Shown: in pieces, positions 58,168 through 64,000 of the stretch
Layout: every line of letters starts with the position of its first letter
Numbering within the stretch: the first letter of the stretch is position 1
Assembly: GCA_020637165.1 (NCBI GenBank)
Contig: JACJWN010000003.1
Location: 186,001-250,000 of the forward strand
Length of the DNA: 64,000 nucleotides
Reading direction: 5' to 3'
DNA from: Mycolicibacterium sp.
Lineage (GTDB): Bacteria; Actinomycetota; Actinomycetes; Mycobacteriales; Mycobacteriaceae
Position numbers and translations under genes: made by a program
Notes under the pieces: generated by a model
Databases searched by the model: none
Told to the model about the DNA's origin: nothing
What the model saw: the letters and a program-made list of their open reading frames with translations, nothing else

Positions 58168-59055
58168 GTGCCACTCAACACGGTCGCGGTCGAAATGGTG
58201 CCGCCCAACGCCGGTCGCAGCCTTTCGGACCAACTCGACGAGGCCCGCAAGGTCGCCCGGATCTCCGCCGAACTCGGGATCGCGGAAAAGATCGGTCACG
58301 TCATGATCCCCGGCATGATCGCCGAGGACGAGGACCGTCCGGTCGAGATGAAGCCGAAACTCGACGTCCTGGACTACTGGAAACTGATTTCCCCGGAACT
58401 GCCCGGCGTCAAGGGGCTTTGCACCCAGGTGACCGCGTTCTCCGACCAGCCGACCCTGCGGCGGCGACTGGCCGATCTGGTCTCGGCCGGTATGGAGGGC
58501 ATCGCTTTCGTCGGCGTGCCCCGAACCATGAGCGACGGCGAGGGTTGCGGCGTCGCTCCGACCGACGCACTGGACCTCTTTCGGGATCTGGTTCCCAATC
58601 GCGGCGCGATCCTGATCCCCACCCGGGGGGGCGAGGCCGAGCGGTTCGGCTACAAGTGCCGCCAGGGCGCCACCTACGGCATGACGCAGTTGCTGTACTC
58701 CGACGCGATCGTGGGCTTCCTGGCCGAGTTCGCCCGCAACAGCGACGAGCGGCCCGAGATCCTGTTGTCGTTCGGTTTCGTTCCCAAGGTAGAAGGCCGG
58801 GTGGGCCTGATCAACTGGCTCATCCAGGATCCCGGCAACGCCGCCGTCGCCGCCGAACAGGCCTTCGTCAAAGAGCTTGCCGCCGCTGAACCGCCGGTCA
58901 AACGTCGGCTCATCGTGGATCTCTACAAGAGGGTGGTCGACGGCACGGCCGGCCTGGGCTTCCCGTTGAGCATCCACCTCGAGGCCACCTACGGCTACTC
59001 CGGGCCGGCGTTCGATACCTTCGCCGAGATGCTGGACTACTGGTCACCCCGGTGA
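58168..59055 (+). CDS. Methylenetetrahydrofolate reductase-like protein (Rv2172c type)
   Basis: TIM-barrel protein of 295 residues resembling the non-canonical mycobacterial MTHFR of the Rv2172c type. Segments: VAVEMVPPNAGRSLSDQLDE, EKIGHVMIPGMIAEDEDRPV, PKLDVLDYWKLISPELPGV, LSFGFVPKVEGRVGLINWLI, and LGFPLSIHLEATYGYSGPAF. In that family the enzyme uses NADH without bound FAD to reduce methylene-H4folate to methyl-H4folate for methionine synthesis. Divergent from furA with 63 nt between starts. The functional assignment rests on my memory of the family. Confidence 0.72.
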   Translation: MPLNTVAVEMVPPNAGRSLSDQLDEARKVARISAELGIAEKIGHVMIPGMIAEDEDRPVEMKPKLDVLDYWKLISPELPGVKGLCTQVTAFSDQPTLRRRLADLVSAGMEGIAFVGVPRTMSDGEGCGVAPTDALDLFRDLVPNRGAILIPTRGGEAERFGYKCRQGATYGMTQLLYSDAIVGFLAEFARNSDERPEILLSFGFVPKVEGRVGLINWLIQDPGNAAVAAEQAFVKELAAAEPPVKRRLIVDLYKRVVDGTAGLGFPLSIHLEATYGYSGPAFDTFAEMLDYWSPR

Positions 59056-59133
59056 AAAGAGTTCGTTCACCGCGGGTGAGTAGACCGCTGTGACAACAAT
59101 CCCCACCCTCAAAACCCCGGCGAGCACAAGACG

Positions 59134-60105
59134 GTGAAAACCTGGATCGACTTCGACGCGGCACCCGTGTTCACGATCCCGCTGACCCACGTGGTCAACG
59201 GCGTGGACGTCTGCGAAGGGATGCTGATCGAGGGGCCGCAGGGCTGGGGCGAGTTCAGCCCACCGGCAGGTTGTGACGGCCGGCGGGCGGCGCGCCGACT
59301 CACGGCGGCCATCGAGGTCGGAACGGTCGGGTGGCCCGACCCGGTGCGGGGCCGCGTGCCGGTCGCGGTCACGGTCCCGCCGTCGGATCCCGCGGAGGCC
59401 CACCGCTTGGCGGCACAGTCCGGTTGCCGCACGGCTGCGCTACGGGTGGGGGAGGGGTCCCTCAACGATGACCGCGCCCGCCTGGAGGCGGTGCGAGACG
59501 CGCTGGGCCCGTCGGGCTCCATCCGATGCGAGGCACATGGCCGCTGGGACCTCGAGGGCGCGGCGGCGGCGATACCGGTGCTCGAACGTGCCGCCGGCGG
59601 GCTGGAGTTCGTCGAGCAACCCTGCGCCGGACTTGACGATCTCGCGGCGCTGCGTCGCCGGGTCGAAGTACCGGTCGCCGTCGGCCGGTCAATCAGCGAT
59701 GCCGATGACCCGCTGCGGCTGCGGCTGGCTGAGTCCGCCGATCTTGCCGTCCTGAACGTCGCGGCCCTCGGCGGGGTCCGGCGTGCGTTGCGAGTCGCCG
59801 AGAGTGTGGGCCTGCCTTGTGTGGTGGCCGCCGAGGTCCAGAGCAGCATCGGCATCGCGGGCGGACTTGCCCTGGCGGGGGTGCTCGATGACGCCGGCTT
59901 CGCCCACTCCCTCGGCGGCGCCCTGCTGCTGGCCGGGGACGTGGTCAGCGCCGGCCGGTCGCTGATTCCTGTGGAGGGCCGGCTGCCGGTCGCTCCGATG
60001 CCCTCGGCTCCCGACCCGGCCCGGCTGGATCGGTTCACCGCCACCGACCCGGAGACGGTCGCACGCTGGCGCAGGCTGCTCGCCTCGGTACAGCGCTATC
60101 TTTAG
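59134..60105 (+). CDS. MenC-like (o-succinylbenzoate synthase fold) paralogue lacking catalytic residues
   Basis: Enolase-superfamily barrel of 323 residues, aligned throughout to actinobacterial MenC (LIEGPQGWGEFSPPAGCDGR, RVPVAVTVPPSDPA). Key positions are changed. The catalytic KxK appears as ALR (CRTAALRVGEG, about residue 102). The metal DAN triplet is EAH (about 133-135). The ADES metal loop reads VGRS (about 184). The second catalytic Lys in LKVAPLGG reads Asn in LNVAALGG (about 207). Only the middle VEQP Glu is kept (about 160). It should not make o-succinylbenzoate; a true menC is expected elsewhere. GTG start. Confidence 0.82.
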   Translation: MKTWIDFDAAPVFTIPLTHVVNGVDVCEGMLIEGPQGWGEFSPPAGCDGRRAARRLTAAIEVGTVGWPDPVRGRVPVAVTVPPSDPAEAHRLAAQSGCRTAALRVGEGSLNDDRARLEAVRDALGPSGSIRCEAHGRWDLEGAAAAIPVLERAAGGLEFVEQPCAGLDDLAALRRRVEVPVAVGRSISDADDPLRLRLAESADLAVLNVAALGGVRRALRVAESVGLPCVVAAEVQSSIGIAGGLALAGVLDDAGFAHSLGGALLLAGDVVSAGRSLIPVEGRLPVAPMPSAPDPARLDRFTATDPETVARWRRLLASVQRYL

Positions 60106-60158
60106 AAGTGCGCCGCGTAACACCGCGCACAGCCGACGATACGGGTGCGGGATGGTCT

Positions 60159-60266
60159 GGTCACCGAGGCAGTCGTGGTCACAGAGGCAGTCGTGGTCAC
60201 AGAGGCAGTCGTGGTCACAGAGGCAGTCGTGGTCACCAAGGCAGTCGTGGTCATTGAGGTAACTGT
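60159..60266. repeat. 18-bp tandem repeat array, five full copies plus one diverged
   Basis: Unit ggtcacagaggcagtcgt. Copies at 60159-60176, 60177-60194, 60195-60212, 60213-60230 and 60231-60248 differ at no more than two positions; 60249-60266 is diverged. All frames through it remain open, and one + frame would read repeated VVVTEA. It is not a CRISPR array since no spacers separate the units. It lies between the menC-like gene and the 3' end of the HNH gene. Confidence 0.93.
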
Positions 60267-60284
60267 ATCGCTGCCCGGTGTCGG

Positions 60285-61658
60285 CTATCCGGGTTCGTCA
60301 TCCGCGGCGCGAAGGATCTCTTCGGGATGGTGATAGTGGTTGACGCGGTGCTGACCGCGGTCAAGGTGGGGTGGAGGAATCCACTCGGTTCGGTTGTCGC
60401 TGCCGCGCTTTCGGGTGGTCCATCCGGTCGGGGAGTCGTCGACGAGGCGGTTGTCGCACCCGCAAGCCAGGGTGAGTTCGTCGATATCGGTGTTGCCGCC
60501 GTGCTGCCAGTCACGTTCGGCGTGGTGGACCTGACAGCGGTCGGGCGGGGCGGTACAGCCCGGCTTGGTGCATCCCCGCTCCAGTGCGTGTAAAGCAAGG
60601 CGTTGCCCCGCGCTGGCGGTACGCCGCTTACGGCCGTAGTAAAGCTGAACCTCGCGCGGGCTGTGGAAAAGCGCCAGGTAGGGGTGGGCCCCGGCGGCCG
60701 CCATTCGGATGAGGGTCGGGATGGGTAGCTGAGTTCCGCCGCCGGTGTATACACGACCGGCGGCTGCGGACAACTCGGCCAGCGTCGTGGTGGCCACGAT
60801 CGTGACCGGAAGCCCGTTGTGTTGGCCCAGCGTGCCCGACGCCAGCATGGCGCGACACACGGTCTGCAGGGCGTCGTGGCTGCGCTGGGCGGAACTGCGA
60901 GTGTCACCGCTGATCTGCTCCTGGGACGGCACACCGTCGACACACGGCGACTGGTCGTCGGGGTTGGAGTATCCGGGTGCCGCGAGTTTGGCGAACAGAG
61001 CGTCTACGGTGGCCCGCAGTTCGGGGGTGATCCAGCCGGTGAGCCGGCTCATCCCGTCGAGGCCCTGCGGCCCGAGGGTGATGCCGCGTTTGCGGGCGTG
61101 CTCCCGCTCGTCGTCGAGAGTGCCGTCCTGGTCGAGATAACCCAGCAATTGCCGGGCGACCTTGCGAAGTCCCTCCGGAGTCAGGCCGCCCGCGAGTCCG
61201 CCGAGCTGGGATTCGGCGGCCGCCCGCGTTGCCGGGTCGACATCCGCTGGTAGGTGGTCCATGAAGTCACGGATCACCGTGACGTGATCGGTGCCGATGT
61301 CCCCGCGGGCCTGTGCGGCAGCGGTTGCCGGCAGTTCAGGTTCGAGCCGCTCGCCGGTCACGGCCCGCCGCTGCCCGAGCCGGGCGGCCTCGGCGATCCG
61401 CCGGCCGGAATCCGATCCGCTGATTCCCAGCCGCTGCGCCAGCACCGCCCGCCACGATTTGGCCCCCATATCCTTCGCGGTCGCTTGGGATTGCAGGTGC
61501 CCGATCAGCGAGTGCTCGAGAGCGGGCTGGCGGCGCCGGTGGACTTCCAACCGGTCCAGCACCGCCAGCGCCTGCCCGGCGCTCAGTGCGTCGACCTTCA
61601 GCGAGGCCAGTTTGTCCCACAACGCCTCGAGGTCGTCCAGCGCGGCCAAGATCTCCAT
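60285..61658 (-). CDS. DUF222/HNH endonuclease-like protein (13E12 repeat family)
   Basis: Protein of 457 residues. DUF222 helices cover about residues 20-310 (ALEHSLIGHLQSQATAKDMG, LERGITL-type segments). A C-terminal HNH motif follows: CTKPGCTAPPDRCQVHHAER, DIDELTLACGCDNRLVDD, typical of the mycobacterial REP13E12 family, in which multiple genome copies flank phage-like and repeat regions. Endonuclease activity is plausible but not shown. ATG start with no strong ribosome binding site. Adjacent to the 18-bp repeat array. Confidence 0.88.
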   Translation of the reverse strand: MEILAALDDLEALWDKLASLKVDALSAGQALAVLDRLEVHRRRQPALEHSLIGHLQSQATAKDMGAKSWRAVLAQRLGISGSDSGRRIAEAARLGQRRAVTGERLEPELPATAAAQARGDIGTDHVTVIRDFMDHLPADVDPATRAAAESQLGGLAGGLTPEGLRKVARQLLGYLDQDGTLDDEREHARKRGITLGPQGLDGMSRLTGWITPELRATVDALFAKLAAPGYSNPDDQSPCVDGVPSQEQISGDTRSSAQRSHDALQTVCRAMLASGTLGQHNGLPVTIVATTTLAELSAAAGRVYTGGGTQLPIPTLIRMAAAGAHPYLALFHSPREVQLYYGRKRRTASAGQRLALHALERGCTKPGCTAPPDRCQVHHAERDWQHGGNTDIDELTLACGCDNRLVDDSPTGWTTRKRGSDNRTEWIPPPHLDRGQHRVNHYHHPEEILRAADDEPG

Positions 61659-61717
61659 GTATCGAACACTAGTTCGATACCCTGACAGCTTTCAGCCGCC
61701 CAACGCCACGTTGTGGA

Positions 61718-62713
61718 TCAGGGTCTTCCGCCCTCGGGCAGCGCGGCCGACACCGTCCGCATCGCTGTCCGCTTGAGCTTCCCGGCCGCGGCGCCGGCCG
61801 TCGCCGCCAACCTTGATCGGTGTGGCGGATCCAACGACACCGTGTCGCCCTCCGCGATCCGGCCGGGGGCCAGCACCTCGGCGTAGACCCCCAGGCAACG
61901 GCGCGCATGGGCGGCGATGGTTCTGGTGATCGCCGGGTCGCGGGCGAGCTCGGGCTGCTCGTGGGTGGGCATGACACAGCGAATGGTGGGGATCAGCGGA
62001 GCCAGGGTGGCTTGCCCCGCGTGCAGCACGCCGCCGCACCAGCCGAGTTCGGGGTGATCCACATGAACGTTCAAGCCGGTGTCGGGCGACTCGATCAGGA
62101 CAGTGGGCCGGAAGCGCCGGAGATCGAAGTCCGAGTCGGGCGCCAGCGCGGCCATGGTTCGCAACGCCCGGTCGGTGAGCAGGTGCACCGGGTAGGCGTC
62201 GACATAGCTGCCGATCGGGGTGGCATACCGGGTTATCTCGGCGAGCTTGCGCACCGGGAACATCGACAGGTCCGGCAGCGGTTCATCGGGCCCGAGCCCG
62301 AAGATGGTTCGTAAATCGGTCTTGGTGGCCTTCGGGCCGCGGTACTGGTCACGGTCGGCGATCGGCGGCAGCGCTCGCAGTTCGACCTCCCGGTCGAGGC
62401 ATTCCGACAATGCCCGGTGCACCGCCGGATCGGCGCTGGAGATCTCCCGGCCGTCGGGGAGTCCGATAATCACCTCGGGCGCGTTCCCGGGTCCGGCGTT
62501 CGGCGGCGGGGTGTCGGCATATCGGGCTGTGCACCACAACAGCCGGGGCAGCCGCTTGGCGTTGGTGGTGGCGCCCAGTTCGACATCGCGGACCGCCCAG
62601 GTCCGATCAGCATGCAGACCCAATTCGCCGATCTGCGCGCTCGACACCCGTTCGCCCGCCATCGACTTGACCGGGTATCGCCAAATGGAGACGATGCGGC
62701 CGACCTCACCCAT
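61718..62713 (-). CDS. MOSC domain-containing molybdenum cofactor-binding protein
   Basis: Protein of 331 residues. The MOSC N-terminal beta-barrel is at about 1-110 (GRIVSIWRYPVKSMAGERVS, AVRDVELGATTNAKRLP), with the catalytic MOSC domain near 190-310 (RRFRPTVLIESPDTGLNVHV, TIRCVMPTHEQPELARDPAI). MOSC proteins bind Mo cofactor and include the mARC reductases. A conserved Cys occurs in TIRCVMPTHEQ, which may ligate molybdenum. Basic residues at the C terminus. TAGTGT (minus strand 62725-62720) is 6 nt before the ATG, so leaderless expression is probable. Confidence 0.86.
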   Translation of the reverse strand: MGEVGRIVSIWRYPVKSMAGERVSSAQIGELGLHADRTWAVRDVELGATTNAKRLPRLLWCTARYADTPPPNAGPGNAPEVIIGLPDGREISSADPAVHRALSECLDREVELRALPPIADRDQYRGPKATKTDLRTIFGLGPDEPLPDLSMFPVRKLAEITRYATPIGSYVDAYPVHLLTDRALRTMAALAPDSDFDLRRFRPTVLIESPDTGLNVHVDHPELGWCGGVLHAGQATLAPLIPTIRCVMPTHEQPELARDPAITRTIAAHARRCLGVYAEVLAPGRIAEGDTVSLDPPHRSRLAATAGAAAGKLKRTAMRTVSAALPEGGRP

Positions 62714-62846
62714 GACCCGACACTACGCTGACCCGGCACTGGACCCGCATCACCCGATCACCCCCACTGGTTTTGGCCCACACCCCGGCCAGTGCCACTA
62801 TTGATCGTCAACTTTTGCCGCAGCGGAAGGCGCCAGGGCCACAGCG

Positions 62847-63770
62847 ATGTACGACCAAGCCACCGGATGGGATACCGGCACCGACACCCAGGACGTGGGA
62901 AGCCGTATCGACCCGGTACTGGCCCGCAGCTGGCTGCTGGTCAACGGCGCCCAGTACGAAAAGTTCGCGCCCGCCGCGCAATCGCGCGCCGACATCGTCG
63001 TGCTCGACATCGAGGATGCGGTGGCCCCGAAGGGCAAGTCGGCGGCGCGGGAGAACGTGGTGCGCTGGATGGGCGAGGGTAACAACGACTGGGTGCGGGT
63101 GAACGGATTCGGAACCCAATTCTGGGCCGACGACCTCGCGATGCTGGCCGACACCTCTGTCGGCGGGGTGATGCTGGCGATGGTGGAGTCCGTCGACCAC
63201 GTCACCGAGACGGCCAAGCGGCTGCCGAACGTGCCGATCGTCGCCCTCGTCGAAACCGCCCGCGGGCTGGAGCGCATCACTGAGATCGCCTCTGCAAAGG
63301 GCACATTCCGGCTGGCGTTCGGCATCGGTGACTTCCGCCGCGACACCGGATTCGGCGAGAACCCGACGACCCTGGCCTACGCCCGCTCGCGGTTCACTAT
63401 CGCCGCCAAGGCGGCACACCTGCCCGGCGCCATCGACGGCCCTACCGTTGGTTCCAGTGCCCTGAAGCTCAGCGAGGCGACCGCTGTGTCAGCGGAGTTC
63501 GGCATGACGGGCAAGATCTGCCTGACCCCCGACCAGTGCCCCAACGTCAACGAGGGACTCTCCCCGTCGCAGGAGGAGATCAGCTGGGCAAAGGAGTTCT
63601 TCGCCGAATACGAGCGCGACGGTGGGGAGATCCGCAATGGTTCGGATCTGCCGCGTATCGCCCGCGCCACCAAGATCCTCAACCTGGCCCGCTCCTACGG
63701 AATCGAGGTCTCGGAGTTCGACGACCAGGCGGTACACGTACCGGCACCGTCGGACACCTATCACTACTGA
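62847..63770 (+). CDS. HpcH/HpaI aldolase/citrate lyase beta-like protein (CitE-like CoA-ester lyase)
   Basis: TIM-barrel CoA-ester lyase family protein of 307 residues resembling H37Rv Rv3075c-type CitE paralogues. Visible segments: RSWLLVNGAQYEKFAPAAQS, DIVVLDIEDAVAPKGKSAAR, VPIVALVETARGLERITEIA (metal Glu), and FRLAFGIGDFRRDTGF (metal Asp). Substrates of this family include malyl-, citramalyl- and citryl-CoA. The true substrate is not readable. The ATG at 62847 lacks a strong ribosome binding site. Confidence 0.86.
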   Translation: MYDQATGWDTGTDTQDVGSRIDPVLARSWLLVNGAQYEKFAPAAQSRADIVVLDIEDAVAPKGKSAARENVVRWMGEGNNDWVRVNGFGTQFWADDLAMLADTSVGGVMLAMVESVDHVTETAKRLPNVPIVALVETARGLERITEIASAKGTFRLAFGIGDFRRDTGFGENPTTLAYARSRFTIAAKAAHLPGAIDGPTVGSSALKLSEATAVSAEFGMTGKICLTPDQCPNVNEGLSPSQEEISWAKEFFAEYERDGGEIRNGSDLPRIARATKILNLARSYGIEVSEFDDQAVHVPAPSDTYHY

Positions 63771-63825
63771 GGCGGTCCGGCGTTCAGACCCCTCAACCAA
63801 GCCGGCGGACCACAGTCCGAGAGTT

Positions 63826-64000
63826 ATGACGGCCTGGCACGGCCTCGGTGGGGCGGTGCAATCCCGGCGGCTGAGCCGCCGGTTCGGCACTGTGGTCGTG
63901 GACATCTCCTCTGCGCGTCTACGACAGATCACCGCCGTAGGGTTCGCCGGCGAACAGGAACGCATCGACCTCGGTTTCGCCCTAATGCGGACAATATTGT
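63826..64000 (+). CDS. Partial ORF of unknown function at the window edge
   Basis: An ATG at 63826 opens a frame that runs off the window after 58 codons (MTAWHGLGGAVQSRRLSRRF, then VVVDISSARLRQITAVGF, and DLGFALMRTIL). Codon third positions are GC-rich, as expected for genes here. Start not confirmed by a clear ribosome binding site. No family recognised from this fragment. Confidence 0.4.
   Translation, partial: MTAWHGLGGAVQSRRLSRRFGTVVVDISSARLRQITAVGFAGEQERIDLGFALMRTIL

Noticed and set aside
60159-60266. 18-bp repeats considered as CRISPR or as a small VTEAVV-repeat protein
   Set aside because: No spacers, unit too short for CRISPR, and the frame has no convincing start, ribosome binding site or protein character.
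63489-63965. 158-codon minus-strand frame at the window end
   Set aside because: Most of it is antisense to the CitE-like gene; a + strand start at 63826 with genuine codon bias is preferred, though weakly.

Overview
The window is high-GC actinobacterial DNA and almost certainly comes from a mycobacterium (family Mycobacteriaceae, probably a fast-growing Mycolicibacterium-type species). The diagnostic genes are an Apa/fibronectin-attachment antigen, an antigen 85C-type mycolyltransferase, an MPT53-type thioredoxin, CYP124 and CYP140 P450s, a secreted AroQ-gamma chorismate mutase, an LdtA-type L,D-transpeptidase and a furA-katG pair. From memory of M. tuberculosis H37Rv, the backbone follows the Rv1860-Rv1909c order (apa, Rv1861, adhA, Rv1866, Rv1867, Rv1877, glnA3, Rv1879, cyp140, Rv1883c, Rv1885c, Rv1894c, cinA, Rv1904, Rv1906c, katG, furA). 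It is interrupted by genes that lie elsewhere in H37Rv (fbpC, the Rv2434c/Rv2435c-like channel-cyclase pair, cyp124, mpt53-ccdA, an MTHFR-like gene) and by several accessory genes.

Layout. 1-10.1 kb: apa with a decapeptide repeat array, a small stress membrane protein, adhA, a quinone reductase divergent from an HxlR repressor, a CPBP protease, then a CoA-transferase / aldehyde dehydrogenase / thiolase-like lipid or acyl-CoA block. 10.2-16.8 kb: fbpC, an MscS channel with a cyclic-nucleotide-binding-like domain coupled to a Cache-HAMP cyclase whose catalytic residues are degenerate, a DUF1810 protein and an alpha-amylase. 16.9-23.6 kb: thioesterase, EthD-like protein, enoyl-CoA hydratase, DHA2 exporter, glnA3 with a leaderless upstream mini-ORF, and an amidohydrolase. 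23.6-27.3 kb (minus): an SRPBCC - CYP124 - CYP140 - flavin reductase operon. 27.4-33.4 kb: a second SRPBCC protein, chorismate mutase overlapping the region of a PepA-type serine protease, a 7Fe ferredoxin, an AhpD-like protein, LdtA, YceI and a secreted protein. 33.4-35.8 kb: an amber-interrupted gene remnant and a regulatory operon of (pseudo)phosphatase-HATPase, STAS and ANTAR proteins.

35.9-47.1 kb: small secreted proteins, a nitronate monooxygenase, an SDR, a HAD phosphatase with a DMT transporter, a GH2 exo-glucosaminidase-like enzyme, a GyrA-like/GNAT fusion, an MpaB-family oxygenase and cinA. 47.1-55.3 kb: D-Ala-D-Ala dipeptidase with agmatinase, a broken membrane-protein gene, a methyltransferase, yaaA, an orphan modA, an Rv1906c homologue, a STAS protein, a membrane-tethered Mrr-type nuclease and mpt53-ccdA. 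55.3-64 kb: katG and furA, an MTHFR-like gene, a MenC paralogue that has lost its active-site residues, an 18-bp tandem repeat, a DUF222-HNH gene of the 13E12 type, a MOSC protein, a CitE-like lyase and a truncated ORF at the edge.

Many genes lack a Shine-Dalgarno sequence and instead have a TANNNT -10 box 6-8 nt before the start codon, which is the signature of leaderless mRNAs. I used this to choose several starts. I see no rRNA, tRNA, CRISPR array, insertion sequence or prophage. The items I would look at first are the pseudo-cyclase / MscS pair, the degenerate MenC, the pseudo-phosphatase anti-sigma operon, the glnA3 mini-ORF, and the amber-interrupted ORF near 33.5 kb.
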